Shown: positions 1-8,528 of the stretch, piece by piece
Numbering within the stretch: position 1 is the stretch's first letter
Layout: every line of letters begins with the position of its first letter
Assembly: GCA_050952125.1 (NCBI GenBank)
Contig: JBMNKK010000003.1
Location: 558,001-622,000 of the forward strand
DNA length: 64,000 nucleotides
Direction of reading: 5' to 3'
Source: UBA3951 sp050952125
GTDB taxonomy: Bacteria > Bacillota > Sulfobacillia > Fermentithermobacillales > Fermentithermobacillaceae
The notes under the pieces: generated by a model
What the model was told of the DNA's origin: nothing
The model's input: only the letters and a program-made list of their open reading frames with translations
The model's database searches: none
Made by a program: the position numbers and the translations under genes

Positions 1-936
1 TCCGTTCACCGCACCCAAGATCAGGTCCTCACGGTCAATGGCGCGGGCAACGGCCTCGCGGAGCCTCTTGTCGGTAAAGACGCCCTTGGAGTTGTTGAAA
101 GCTACAAGGAAAGTGCAGGCCTGCTCGGCCTCGTAGTACTCGAGGTTCGGGTTGTTGATGATGGCGTCGCGATCGGTGTATGCCTGGCTGGGCTGCATGA
201 GATCGAGCTCACCGCTCTCAAAAGCCATAAGGGCCGAGGCGTCGTCGATGATTATCCTGATGACGAGGTTCTTGATGGGCGCTTCGCCGCGATAGTAATC
301 GGGGAATGCCTCAAGAACCATCTTCTCGCCGCTCTTGACTTCCTTCAGCATGTAAGGGCCGGTACCTACGGGGTTGCGGCCGAAGCCTTCCCTATCAGCC
401 TCGTACACCTTCTGGGGAACGATGGAGCAGTGCGAGGATACAAGGCACCCGAGGATCGGAGCAAAGGGGTGCTTAAGGTAGAGTTTCACGGTCTTGTCGT
501 CGATCTTCTCTGCCTTCTCCATCGTGCTCGTCATCTTGCTGGTGAAGCTCGAAGCGATGGCGGTGTTCAGTGAGAAGACAACGTCATCGGCGGTCATTGT
601 GTCGCCGTTGTGGAACTTCACACCTTCGCGAATCGTGAAGGTGATCTCGTCGCCCGCCTCGTTGAACTTATAGTCGGTGCAGAGGGCGGGTACAAGGGAG
701 CCGTCCGGCTCTTCGCGCATAAGGCTGTCGAAAATCTGATAGTGGGTCCTCTGGTCGTTAAGGTCAGTCGTGCCGAACGGGTCAAATGTCTTCTGGTCGG
801 CTACAGCGCGCTCTACGATGGTATCCTTTACCCGCTCATTTCCGGTAGGCGGGGTCTCAGGGGTTTTCCCACCGCAAGCGGATAGGAACAGAACCATCAC
901 CAGGAGAGCTGCTGTGAGGCATGTTAGCCTCTTCAT
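1..936 (-). CDS. ABC transporter solute-binding lipoprotein, peptide/nickel (family 5) type, 3' end outside window
   Basis: Extracytoplasmic binding protein that would capture a peptide or related solute for an ABC importer. The first 312 codons are visible and the gene runs off the left edge. The N terminus is a lipoprotein signal: basic MKR, a hydrophobic stretch, then lipobox LSAC with the lipidated Cys at residue 21. The mature part has the family-5 pattern: opening 'TIVERAVADQKTFDPFGTTD', then 'FTIREGVKFHNGDTMTADDV' at about residues 100-120, then 'NPVGTGPYMLKE'. The ATG at 936 follows a GAAAGGGTG ribosome binding site. The rraA-like gene lies 53 nt upstream on the same strand, so the two are probably co-transcribed from the sigma-54 promoter at 1798-1813. 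Family assignment is firm; the ligand is unknown. Confidence 0.93.
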   Translation of the reverse strand, partial: MKRLTCLTAALLVMVLFLSACGGKTPETPPTGNERVKDTIVERAVADQKTFDPFGTTDLNDQRTHYQIFDSLMREEPDGSLVPALCTDYKFNEAGDEITFTIREGVKFHNGDTMTADDVVFSLNTAIASSFTSKMTSTMEKAEKIDDKTVKLYLKHPFAPILGCLVSSHCSIVPQKVYEADREGFGRNPVGTGPYMLKEVKSGEKMVLEAFPDYYRGEAPIKNLVIRIIIDDASALMAFESGELDLMQPSQAYTDRDAIINNPNLEYYEAEQACTFLVAFNNSKGVFTDKRLREAVARAIDREDLILGAVNG

Positions 937-989
937 GCGTTTCACCCTTTCTGTTTTCTACAGAGTTGCTTCCTGCTTGGATAGCAGGT

Positions 990-1673
990 CTAGTACTGGC
1001 ACTTCTTCTTGATCTCGGCCAGGGCGCCGTCCATGTCGAACTCGAAGAGTTTCTCGATGTCCACATCATCGCGGCGCAGGAACTTGTACCCCTCATTGGC
1101 CACCCTCTCGGCGCGGCGCTTCTCGTTTGCGGTCATCTTCTCGGCAGCCTCCAAGAGATGCTCGTAGTCGTCGGGAACGACTATGACACCGTCGGCGTCT
1201 CCAAAGATGATGTCGCCCGGATGAACGACGGCTCCGCCGCACTGAATGGGTATCTGCACTTCGCCGTTGGTGCCTTTGCAGAGGCACGTGACAGGCGAGA
1301 TGCCGGTGCAGAAGACCGGAAAGCCCAATTTCTCGAGGCCGACACGGTCGGTTGCCGGACCGTCAATGACCAATCCGCCAATTCCGCGGTGCTTCGCCAT
1401 GAGCGCGAGCTGGTCACCGGCGCAAGCGAAAATGTCGTCGCTGCCCCTGTCGACAACGATGATGGAGCCTTCCGGCGCCTTCATGAGGGCGTAGTAGAGA
1501 GCCGAACCGTCGCGCTCGGTCATGCGGACAGTGTAGGCATTACCGATGATCTTGAACGACGGCACTACGGGTTTGATGCGGGGGTGCATGAACCCGTGCG
1601 TGATGTGGTGGCCGATCTGGGCCGGCGCAACCTGCATGAAGCGTGCTTTTACTTCCTCTGTCAACTTCACCAT
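990..1673 (-). CDS. RraA-like / HMG-CHA aldolase family protein
   Basis: A 227-residue protein of the RraA-like fold, which includes class II 4-hydroxy-4-methyl-2-oxoglutarate aldolases, oxaloacetate decarboxylases and the RNase E inhibitor RraA. The family core is visible at residues 85-109: 'AGDQLALMAKHRGIGGLVID' followed by GPATD. In metal-dependent aldolases this turn reads DGxxRD, where Arg and Asp help catalysis. Here the Arg position is Thr108, so the usual chemistry may be altered. 'GGAVVHPGDIIFGDADGVIV' near residues 145-165 is the second conserved block. The ATG at 1673 follows GGGAGGT. Transcription probably starts at the sigma-54 promoter about 110 nt upstream, ahead of the binding-protein gene. 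A role in keto-acid breakdown is inferred. Confidence 0.88.
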   Translation of the reverse strand: MVKLTEEVKARFMQVAPAQIGHHITHGFMHPRIKPVVPSFKIIGNAYTVRMTERDGSALYYALMKAPEGSIIVVDRGSDDIFACAGDQLALMAKHRGIGGLVIDGPATDRVGLEKLGFPVFCTGISPVTCLCKGTNGEVQIPIQCGGAVVHPGDIIFGDADGVIVVPDDYEHLLEAAEKMTANEKRRAERVANEGYKFLRRDDVDIEKLFEFDMDGALAEIKKKCQY

Positions 1674-2000
1674 ACTTCCGATTACCTCCCGCGACTAAAA
1701 AGCTCGTTTCCGACTCTTACTCGTCTCCGACTGACGCGGTGACGACATCGGTCGGCGTGGGCGCTCCGGCAGACACGTCACCTATAATGCTTGTACAAGC
1801 AATTTCCGTGCCATCGAAATTGTAGTGCTTTGCCGTCCAGGCCGGAGGCGCCTCGCCGCTCTCGGCGCAGGGCCCATTTTTCCTGGTTGAACAGCAATTA
1901 ACGCAGTTTCGAGAACCACCTTGTGCAGCTTATGAATCCGGTAAGCCTGTCCCTTCGTATCGCAGATCTTTTGCGGTCATTTTTACCGGGGCGGTACTTT
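1674..2000 (-). other. Regulatory intergenic region between NtrC-type regulator and rraA-like gene
   Basis: No gene is seen here. The stretch holds the sigma-54 promoter (1798-1813) and the 12 bp palindrome GCTTGTACAAGC at 1789-1800 that overlaps its -12 element. The segment 1830-2000 would be the place for activator (enhancer) sites of the regulator encoded next door, but I see no convincing paired sites. Confidence 0.6.
1798..1813 (-). promoter_or_regulatory. Sigma-54 (RpoN) promoter of the rraA-like / binding-protein operon
   Basis: Read on the minus strand the 16 bases are TGGCACGGAAATTGCT, which match the -24/-12 consensus TGGCACG-N4-TTGCW at every defined position. The element lies between an NtrC-type sigma-54 activator gene and the rraA-like gene and points at the latter. 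Transcription would start about 12 nt downstream, leaving a leader of roughly 110 nt. Sequence match and context agree well. Confidence 0.85.
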
Positions 2001-3362
2001 TTACCCTATGCCGTACTCGGCTATCTTGTTGCGGAGTCCTTTCTCGCTGATTCCCAGGATCTCCGCGGTGCGCTTCCTGTGCCCGTTCTGCCTCGCAAGG
2101 GTAGCTGCGATCACGCGTTTCTCTACTTCCCGGAGCGGGAGCCCCACCAGGTCCTCGGTGAAAACCGCGGTTCCGTCTTGAGAAGCGCGCTGCGCCTCTG
2201 TAACTGACTCCGGAAGGTCGCCAATGCTGATCGTGTCGCCTTCGCACATGAGTACGGCGTACTGCAGGATATTGCCCAGTTCCCTCACGTTTCCCGGATA
2301 GTCGTACCGCATCAGCAGGCGCTCGACCTCTTTGGAGAGGCCCGTGACAGGGCGGTTGAACTCCGAGGCGTACTTCTTGATGTAGTGAGCGAAGAAAAGC
2401 GGCAGGTCCTGCTTCTTGTCTCTCAGCGCGGGCATCTTGATCTCCACAACGTTAAGGCGGAAGTAAAGGTCCTGGCGGAAGCGCCCTTCCTGCACCAGAC
2501 GTTGAAGATCCTTATTGGTGGCGGCGATGATCCGCACATCAACCGGCCTCTGCTCGTTGCTGCCGATCGGTGTGACCTCCTTCTCCTGCAAGACGCGCAG
2601 GAGCTTGGCTTGGAGCGCCGGAGGCATGTCGCCTATCTCATCTAGGAACAAAGACCCCTTGTCGGCGAACTCGAACTTGCCTTTGCGGTCCTCCACAGCC
2701 CCGGTGAAGGCTCCCTTCTTGTGGCCGAAGAGCTCTTCTTCGAGGAGTCCCTCCGGGATCGCCCCGCAGTTGACCTCGGCGAAGTACTCCCCTTTTCGCC
2801 TCCCCGAGTAGTGGAGAGCCTTGGCGACAAGCTCCTTTCCCGTGCCGCTCTCACCTGTGATGAGGACGGTGGTATCCACGTCCTTCAGCTTCTCGATCAG
2901 CGTGAATACGTTCCTCATCGCGGGACTCCGGCCTACGATGCCGCTGTATTCGTACTTGTGCTCGAGCTCGCGGCTTAGGTACTGGACCCGCTCGTTGAGC
3001 TCGCGGTACTTGAGCGCTTGTTCTATCACCATCACAAGCTCGTCGGTGTTTAGGGGCTTTGTGATGTAGGAATACGCTCCCCTCTTGATGGCGTCCACGG
3101 CTGACTTGATGCTGCTGTAAGCGGTCATCAAAATGACTGCCGCATTTTCGTCGTACTCTTTCATCTGCTCGAGGAGCGCTATCCCGTCGTAGTTGCCTAT
3201 ACGGAGATCGACTAAGCAGACATCCATACACTGGCTCCGGAAAAGCCGCAATCCCTCAAGCGGACTTGTGGTGGCAGTGACCTCGTAGCGATCTTCAAGC
3301 GCCAGAGTGAGGGCACTGCAAATGCCGGGTTCATCATCGACAATCAGAATGCGCTTGCTCAT
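2001..3362 (-). CDS. NtrC-family sigma-54-dependent response regulator
   Basis: A 453-residue activator with three domains. The receiver (about 1-120) has the acidic pair in IVDDEP, phosphoacceptor Asp52 in CLVDLR, and Lys102. The central AAA+ ATPase (about 140-370) has Walker A GESGTGKE at 170-177, the sigma-54 contact loop GAFTGA at 217-222 and Walker B LFLDEIGD at 238-245. The C-terminal Fis-type helix-turn-helix (about 410-453) ends 'KRTAEILGISEKGLRNKIAE'. It overlaps the upstream sensor kinase gene by 4 nt, so they form a two-component pair. The sigma-54 promoter just downstream suggests that it activates the rraA-like/binding-protein operon. That target is inferred from position. Confidence 0.95.
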   Translation of the reverse strand: MSKRILIVDDEPGICSALTLALEDRYEVTATTSPLEGLRLFRSQCMDVCLVDLRIGNYDGIALLEQMKEYDENAAVILMTAYSSIKSAVDAIKRGAYSYITKPLNTDELVMVIEQALKYRELNERVQYLSRELEHKYEYSGIVGRSPAMRNVFTLIEKLKDVDTTVLITGESGTGKELVAKALHYSGRRKGEYFAEVNCGAIPEGLLEEELFGHKKGAFTGAVEDRKGKFEFADKGSLFLDEIGDMPPALQAKLLRVLQEKEVTPIGSNEQRPVDVRIIAATNKDLQRLVQEGRFRQDLYFRLNVVEIKMPALRDKKQDLPLFFAHYIKKYASEFNRPVTGLSKEVERLLMRYDYPGNVRELGNILQYAVLMCEGDTISIGDLPESVTEAQRASQDGTAVFTEDLVGLPLREVEKRVIAATLARQNGHRKRTAEILGISEKGLRNKIAEYGIG

Positions 3363-5416
3363 GCCTCACACCTCTTGAAGCGAATGGTGACTTCCGTAAA
3401 CTTGCCTTCTTTGCTGGCTATCGACAGCGTCCCGCCGTTTTCCTCCGCGTACTGCTTAGAGACTGCCAGTCCCAGCCCCGTGCCTTCTGGTTTGGTGGTG
3501 AAGTAGGGCTCACACGCGCGCTCCAACTGGAAGGCGCTCATCCCGCAACCTTCGTCCCGCACGGTGATTACCACCTCATCGCCCTCGGCAAACGCGCGAA
3601 CCTGAAGGCGCAGGCGCCTTTGCTGCGAGGAACCGATAATCCTGTCTTGCATAGCCTCCGCGGCGTTAAGGATGAGATTGATCATGATCTGCCGTAACTG
3701 GCTGGGGTTCGCCTCAATGACCAGCCCTTCATCGGCTTTGAGTTCGAGCTCGATATGCGGGCTGATCGAGTAGCCTATCATGGACCCGCATGACGTGATC
3801 ACTTCGTGTACGTCCACCTGCTGCCTCTTGCTGCTCTGCGGCTTGGCGTAGTCAATGAGATTCCGTACCATGCTGTTTATCCGGTCGAGCTCCTCCGGAA
3901 GGTAGCGCGCCATCTGTTCCTGGAACTGGGGGCTGTCCTTCTTCTTCGGAATGAGTTCCACAAATGCCTTGATGGAAGTAAGAGGGTTCCGGATCTCGTG
4001 AGCGATGCCCGCCACCATCTGATTGAGTGCCCGGTTGCGCTCCCGCTCGTAGAAGAGCTCGCGGTTCTTGCGCTCTCTGGTAACGTTCTTAATGGATAGG
4101 ATGATGCCTCTCACTCCACCTTCAGATAAGTTGAGACGCCTTATATCACAGCGGTAAATGACGGTCTCTCCCTTATCGTCTCTAGTTGTGATGTCGTCCA
4201 TGTTAAGGTCTACATCCGGCGCGAACCACTGGTCTCTCTTGCGCTCTATAAGCGGATGGAGCAGCTCCACATCGAGAATGCTCTCACCTATCGGCGGAGT
4301 GCTTCTCCCGATAATCTCACACGCATTGTGATTGCAGGCCGTAATAGTGAAATCGGTGTCAAAGACGATGATGCCGTTAGGATTGTCCTCCACTATCTGA
4401 TTCCTAAGCTCGTTCATATTCCTGATCTCTATGATCTGCTGCTGAAGCCGCTCATTCGCCTCACTGAGTTCCTGAGTGCGGAGTTCAATCTGTCTCTTGA
4501 GGACCGAGTTCACGCGCAAATTGACCAAGAGGACGGCGCCCACGACGCATGAAAGCGCGGCACCGGTATATCCCGCCGTTCTCACAAGCTTCCGGAGCTG
4601 CGCCTCTTCAGGCTGAATCCACTTTTCGTGTATTTTCTCGTACTCGCCGCTGATTCTGGTCTGGCTGATGCCGCTGTTCAATTGGTACAGAAGGGTGCTG
4701 TCTTTCGACCGCACAGCCATCGAGTACTCAATAGGTACAAGGTAGTTGTTGATAATCGTGTAGTCCTGCTCCAATCCGGCTTCTTCTATTTGATAGACAA
4801 GGCTGTTCTTGACGCCGACAATCATGTCGACTTTCCCGTCAAGCAGAAGTTTGACAGTCTCCCGCTGATTAGGCACAACCCTGGCGTGCAGATTGCGGAA
4901 GTTTCTCAGAGAGAAGTACTCCACAAGGCCGTCCTCGAAAGCGGTGTGATAGTAACCTGTGCCGAGGTTCTCTCTGATCTCTCGAGCTCTGTTATCGGGC
5001 GCTATGAGACACACCTGGGATGACGATATGATCGTAGTTGTGCGAACGCTCACGTTGTGGCGAATGCCCGGGTGGGCCCCCAATACCACGTCAACCTGCT
5101 CGGACTCTAAGGCTTCAAAGCAAGCCGTGTAGCTGGGCATAGGAACGTACTCAACCTGCATGTTGTACCGCTTGGCTATGTTGTTGAGTATGTCTATGTG
5201 GGCGCCTACAACTCTGCCCCGGGAATCGATGAACTGATACGGCGGCAGGTCGGGCTGGACTGCGACTCTCAGCATGACCGTCATCGACGAGGCGCCTGCC
5301 GCAAAGAAGGACAGGACAAGAAGCAGGCAAGAAGCCGCAAGCAGCCCCCGCTGCACCCGTAGGCGCAGCCTCAGTCGACGCGAACGGCGCACCATGAGCA
5401 GAGACGGAACTTTCAC
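3359..5416 (-). CDS. Sensor histidine kinase with periplasmic binding-protein (SBP_bac_3) sensor and PAS domain
   Basis: A membrane kinase of about 685 residues. A basic N terminus and signal/membrane segment (about 20-45) precede an extracytoplasmic amino-acid-binding-protein-like domain (about 50-265; 'RVAVQPDLPPYQFIDSRGRV' is the typical opening). Then come a transmembrane segment, a coiled coil, a PAS domain (about 340-455) and the HisKA box AGIAHEIRNPLTS with His473. The HATPase follows, with the N box LILNAAEAM and G boxes DEGCGM and GTGLGL. GTG at 5416 is chosen because AGGAGG lies 7 nt upstream. The sensor type suggests direct detection of an amino acid or similar small ligand, then signalling to the adjacent NtrC-type regulator. 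Ligand identity is unknown. Confidence 0.93.
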   Translation of the reverse strand: MKVPSLLMVRRSRRLRLRLRVQRGLLAASCLLLVLSFFAAGASSMTVMLRVAVQPDLPPYQFIDSRGRVVGAHIDILNNIAKRYNMQVEYVPMPSYTACFEALESEQVDVVLGAHPGIRHNVSVRTTTIISSSQVCLIAPDNRAREIRENLGTGYYHTAFEDGLVEYFSLRNFRNLHARVVPNQRETVKLLLDGKVDMIVGVKNSLVYQIEEAGLEQDYTIINNYLVPIEYSMAVRSKDSTLLYQLNSGISQTRISGEYEKIHEKWIQPEEAQLRKLVRTAGYTGAALSCVVGAVLLVNLRVNSVLKRQIELRTQELSEANERLQQQIIEIRNMNELRNQIVEDNPNGIIVFDTDFTITACNHNACEIIGRSTPPIGESILDVELLHPLIERKRDQWFAPDVDLNMDDITTRDDKGETVIYRCDIRRLNLSEGGVRGIILSIKNVTRERKNRELFYERERNRALNQMVAGIAHEIRNPLTSIKAFVELIPKKKDSPQFQEQMARYLPEELDRINSMVRNLIDYAKPQSSKRQQVDVHEVITSCGSMIGYSISPHIELELKADEGLVIEANPSQLRQIMINLILNAAEAMQDRIIGSSQQRRLRLQVRAFAEGDEVVITVRDEGCGMSAFQLERACEPYFTTKPEGTGLGLAVSKQYAEENGGTLSIASKEGKFTEVTIRFKRCEA

Positions 5417-5604
5417 GAACAAGCCTCCTGATTCGGCGGGATGATCCGGCCGCCTACGAAAACTGCCTGAACCTCTTGCCGAGCATCAATGCTAGACTCG
5501 GGGTTACCGCTTACCACAACGAGATCAGCAAAGCAGTCCAGGGGTTTATCGCTCACCCCATCCAGTATCCAACTCGCCGCGATAGCGTGACGCGTTCCTT
5601 TCAC
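5413..5604 (-). pseudogene. Amidohydrolase, C-terminal remnant
   Basis: A 63-codon reading frame that matches only the last strand of imidazolonepropionase-like amidohydrolases: 'ADLVVVSGNPESSIDARQEV' followed by VFVGGRII. The catalytic barrel and all metal ligands are missing. It ends inside the start region of the sensor kinase gene. It looks like the 3' stub of a deleted gene rather than a working protein. Related amidohydrolase sequences occur at 16525-17760 (complete) and 20988-21541 (a 5' fragment). Confidence 0.7.
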
Positions 5605-5823
5605 CTCCGCATATGATTAGCCATACAAGAGTGAAAAGCCAGGCAAAAGACTATATACTTTGTGCAATCTTCGACAAGCCTCGACTTGTTCCTTCTTCAA
5701 GGGACGCTCTGGCTGCGGCGATATACTGGGTATTCGGGCTTCTTCTGGAATCGCCGGAACTCCAGGGGCACGCCTAGTAACGCTCCTAGGCGTCTGCACT
5801 TTGTTTACGACACGCGAGCCGAA

Positions 5824-6675
5824 TCACGGTTTGTTGGAGTCGAGCTCGAAGATGATGTTATCGACGTACCGCTTGTACTCGCCGCTAGAGATGTCTTCTT
5901 CATACAGGCCGTATCCAAGCAGCGTGACGCTGGCGGCCCTAAGGGCCCTCGTCACCTCGTCCGTCACCTCGCGGTAGTTGTACGCGACGAACCCGGGCGA
6001 GCATATAGCCGAGAACAGATTGTCCTTCAGGTTGCGGAAACCGCGGAAGCGGAGCCCCGGGATATCGGTGAGAAGCAGACCTACAACCAATCTGTCGTCG
6101 TGCTTCCTAAAATACCGGCATACCAAAGGGTTGAACGATTGAATCGCGTAGTCTCCATCGTAGCCCTCAATGACCTCAAGGATCCTCTGCTCTAGAGCCC
6201 CGGGAATCCCAAAGTCCTTTACTTCTATCAGGAGCGGTACCTGTCCGTTGACCAGATCCAGAGCCTCAGCGAGCGTCGGGATCGTCTCGCCCGACTTGGG
6301 CAACTTGTGCCCCTTGAGTTCGTCGAGTTCCATCTCCGAAACCGACTTGTCAACACCGCAGAGCCGGCTGAGGTTATCATCGTGGAACACCACGGGGACT
6401 TCATCTTTGGTCAGCCTGACATCTAATTCGATAGCGTAACCGCGATATACAGCGTGGGCGAAGGCACTCAGTGAGTTCTCATCTCTCGTGTCATCATGCA
6501 GCCCGCGGTGAGCAATAGGCGTGTCCTTCAGCCACTGCACTTCCCGCGGAGAACAGAAATTGAAACGCCTCAGGCTGAAGACGGCGATAACGATAACCAG
6601 GGCCGCTGCCAAAACGGCGGCCACGACAAAGCCCGGATTCGACCACCTGCTAGATCGCATCATCGTTGTAGACAC
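5824..6675 (-). CDS. Membrane-anchored glycerophosphodiester phosphodiesterase
   Basis: Hydrolyses glycerophosphodiesters to glycerol 3-phosphate and an alcohol. The protein has 283 residues with one N-terminal transmembrane helix (about 15-34) and a GDPD barrel behind it. Active-site features are HRG with His56 and Arg57, EN at 66-67, ELDV at 83-86, HDD at 98-100 and LIEVKD near 148-153. The start overlaps the 3' end of the upstream membrane-protein gene by 26 nt, which indicates translational coupling. Sequence between the stop and the amidohydrolase remnant (about 220 nt) holds nothing I recognise. Confidence 0.93.
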   Translation of the reverse strand: MSTTMMRSSRWSNPGFVVAAVLAAALVIVIAVFSLRRFNFCSPREVQWLKDTPIAHRGLHDDTRDENSLSAFAHAVYRGYAIELDVRLTKDEVPVVFHDDNLSRLCGVDKSVSEMELDELKGHKLPKSGETIPTLAEALDLVNGQVPLLIEVKDFGIPGALEQRILEVIEGYDGDYAIQSFNPLVCRYFRKHDDRLVVGLLLTDIPGLRFRGFRNLKDNLFSAICSPGFVAYNYREVTDEVTRALRAASVTLLGYGLYEEDISSGEYKRYVDNIIFELDSNKP

Positions 6676-7330
6676 CCTTCATGGATTTATCCCACTGCTT
6701 GTAGAAAATAAAGAAAGAACCTCCCGCCACAAGCAGGAAGAGGCCCAGCATGCCAAGGGCCAAGCCCCTGTACAGAGGGAGTGAACCGGCGCACTCACTC
6801 GAGATGAAATGAAGCCTGAAAAGCACCGAGGCAATGGAGGCCAAGATAAAGGCCACTACTAGAAAGCCCGAGAAAGTGACCGCCGAGGAGAAGTTAGACC
6901 TGCCGGCGTAACCGTACGCGACCCTCCAGTATTCCCAGCTGAGAACCTGTTTTCGATTGAAACCGTAGAATCTCGCCTCCGGCCGCAGCACGACATTAAC
7001 CTTGTTCTCGATGGTCTTCAGGAAGTCTCCCCATATCATGACCTTAACCAGGTGCGCTGCGGCAAAAGCCACTGAAGCGATCGCGATAAACGGTATGACG
7101 ACAATGTGCACCAAGTTCACGATGACGTGGGTATACGCGTCACTCATGTTGCTGAAGTTGGTGAGACCGAAGTAGAACAACACCCCGATGAGGGTCAGGA
7201 TCCGGGTGTTGGTTGTCTCATACAGCTCAATTTGATCAAGGACTCTCTGGTGTATGTTCTGGTACTCGATCATCAAGGCATTGCAGACGAGATCGGCCCT
7301 CAGACCGTCGCTTCCTGCATCGGCATTCAT
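6650..7330 (-). CDS. Four-helix membrane protein of unknown function
   Basis: A 226-residue integral membrane protein with predicted helices at about 42-58, 68-98, 148-172 and 188-211, and a soluble loop at about 100-147. The architecture resembles SLATT-type or other small bacterial membrane proteins of unknown role, but no family motif is clear enough to name. An upstream in-frame ATG at 7366 exists. I prefer the ATG at 7330 because GGGGGAG sits about 5 nt before it. The gene overlaps the GDPD gene downstream by 26 nt, so a shared role in membrane lipid handling is possible but unproven. Confidence 0.75.
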   Translation of the reverse strand: MNADAGSDGLRADLVCNALMIEYQNIHQRVLDQIELYETTNTRILTLIGVLFYFGLTNFSNMSDAYTHVIVNLVHIVVIPFIAIASVAFAAAHLVKVMIWGDFLKTIENKVNVVLRPEARFYGFNRKQVLSWEYWRVAYGYAGRSNFSSAVTFSGFLVVAFILASIASVLFRLHFISSECAGSLPLYRGLALGMLGLFLLVAGGSFFIFYKQWDKSMKGVYNDDAI

Positions 7331-7736
7331 CGGTTCTCCCCCTAGATACTCCGGCTCGCGGAACAATCAGGACAAAAAAGCCGCTTGCTCAAATAGGTGC
7401 TAATCAGATTTCGCCAGTTGACAGAACAATTCCTGGAACCGGCACTAGGAGGCTGCCAAAAGTTGCACGGACACTAGCAGGAATTCGCCAGTAAGTTCTT
7501 GAATTGCCTTTTAGTCCCACTAGACTCTTGGCCCCGGAGGTGATGCCCGGCGTCTTTCCATTCACGTATACCCCACGGTACTCCGCATTCATCGCGCCTG
7601 ACAACGCCTCCCTGAATCCGCCCATCGTGGGCTTTACCGCTCATGCGTCCGTAGACCTTCCATTGTACGGTCCGTTGTCGCGTTGTCGGCCGTTCGGTTG
7701 TCAACTTACATCCAATGTAGGGAGGGTCGTACCACG
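7331..7736. other. Intergenic region upstream of module copy 1
   Basis: About 400 nt between divergently oriented genes. I find no convincing gene. A weak sigma-70-like pair TTGAAT/TAGACT with a 16 nt spacer sits at 7499-7526 on the plus strand and could drive the four-gene module. GGAGGTGATG at 7537-7546 resembles a ribosome site followed by a short frame up to 7743, with no recognisable product. GGGAGGG at 7720-7726 is the ribosome site of the module's first gene. Confidence 0.4.
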
Positions 7737-8513
7737 TTGGTAGAAGGCAGAATCTCAATCGTTTTTTCGATGTTGGTTTTCGCCGCGATGTTCTTCTGGC
7801 AAGTCTTTAGGGCACGCTCGGGACGCTTGCCGTTCATAAGGCGCATTGCCGGCCTCGATGCCATCGACGAGGCAATCGGGCGGGCTACCGAGCTCGGCAA
7901 GCCGGTGCACCAAACGCCGGGAGCCGCGAGCGTCACCGGAGCTGCGACGAGCCCCATGATAATGGCCGGCATCTCGGTGTTGCGTTACGTGTCTCGCAAA
8001 ACTGCGCAGTACTCCACCCAACTGCTGGTCAGTGTGGGTGCCGCCGAGACATTCAATATTGCCGACGAAGTCGTCCGCTACTCATACCTAGAAGCGGGAA
8101 AACTGGACGAGTATACCCCGGCCACCGTAAGGTTCCTCTCCCCCGCTCAGTGGGCATTTACCACCGCCGCGGTAGGGATCATGACCCGCGAGAAAGTCGC
8201 TGCCAACATAATGATCGGCTACTTCACTGCAGAGAGCTTGATCCTGGCCGAGACAGGTCACGCCGTGGGCGCCATCCAGATTGCCGGAACAGCGGTTATG
8301 CCTCAGATCCCCTTCTTTGCGGTTGCATGTGACTACTGCCTTATCGGTGAGGAAGTCTATGCAGTTTCAAGCTACCTGGATAGAGAACCGACCATGATGG
8401 GCTCACTTGCCGGCCAGGATATCGCCAAGATGGCCGCCGCTCTTCTCCTTGGCGCAGGCGCTCTCTTGGAGACGTTTGGCTCGGACATGCTGTCCAAGCT
8501 CATGGCTAGATAG
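7737..8513 (+). CDS. Module protein A, copy 1: two-helix membrane protein of unknown function (perhaps DUF6754)
   Basis: A 258-residue protein with one transmembrane helix at about 6-24, a soluble domain of about 190 residues and a hydrophobic C-terminal helix. It pairs with A copy 2 (29470-30243); both share LDAIDEAIGRA near residue 40, MIGYFxAE, GAIQIAGT and CDYxLIGEE. I associate this pattern with the uncharacterised DUF6754 family, from memory and without a search. The TTG at 7737 is chosen because it gives the same N terminus (VEGRI) and length as copy 2 and follows GGGAGGG. It is the first gene of a tight four-gene operon. No enzyme motif is seen. Confidence 0.8.
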   Translation: MVEGRISIVFSMLVFAAMFFWQVFRARSGRLPFIRRIAGLDAIDEAIGRATELGKPVHQTPGAASVTGAATSPMIMAGISVLRYVSRKTAQYSTQLLVSVGAAETFNIADEVVRYSYLEAGKLDEYTPATVRFLSPAQWAFTTAAVGIMTREKVAANIMIGYFTAESLILAETGHAVGAIQIAGTAVMPQIPFFAVACDYCLIGEEVYAVSSYLDREPTMMGSLAGQDIAKMAAALLLGAGALLETFGSDMLSKLMAR

Positions 8514-8528
8514 GAGGTGGATGATGAC

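Noticed and set aside
921..1742. A 273-codon plus-strand open frame
   Set aside because: It lies opposite the rraA-like gene, which has clear family motifs and a ribosome site. The plus-strand translation has no recognisable domain and is a reading shadow.
7721..7736. AGGGTCGTACCACG, which resembles a T-box motif, just before module copy 1
   Set aside because: It sits directly on the TTG start and serves as its ribosome site. No stem I-like sequence or competing terminator arm was found upstream, so the likeness is probably chance.
7404..7743. Short frames of 73-79 codons on both strands upstream of module copy 1
   Set aside because: No family pattern, and the two strands overlap each other. 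Only GGAGGTG at 7537 hints at translation, which is not enough.
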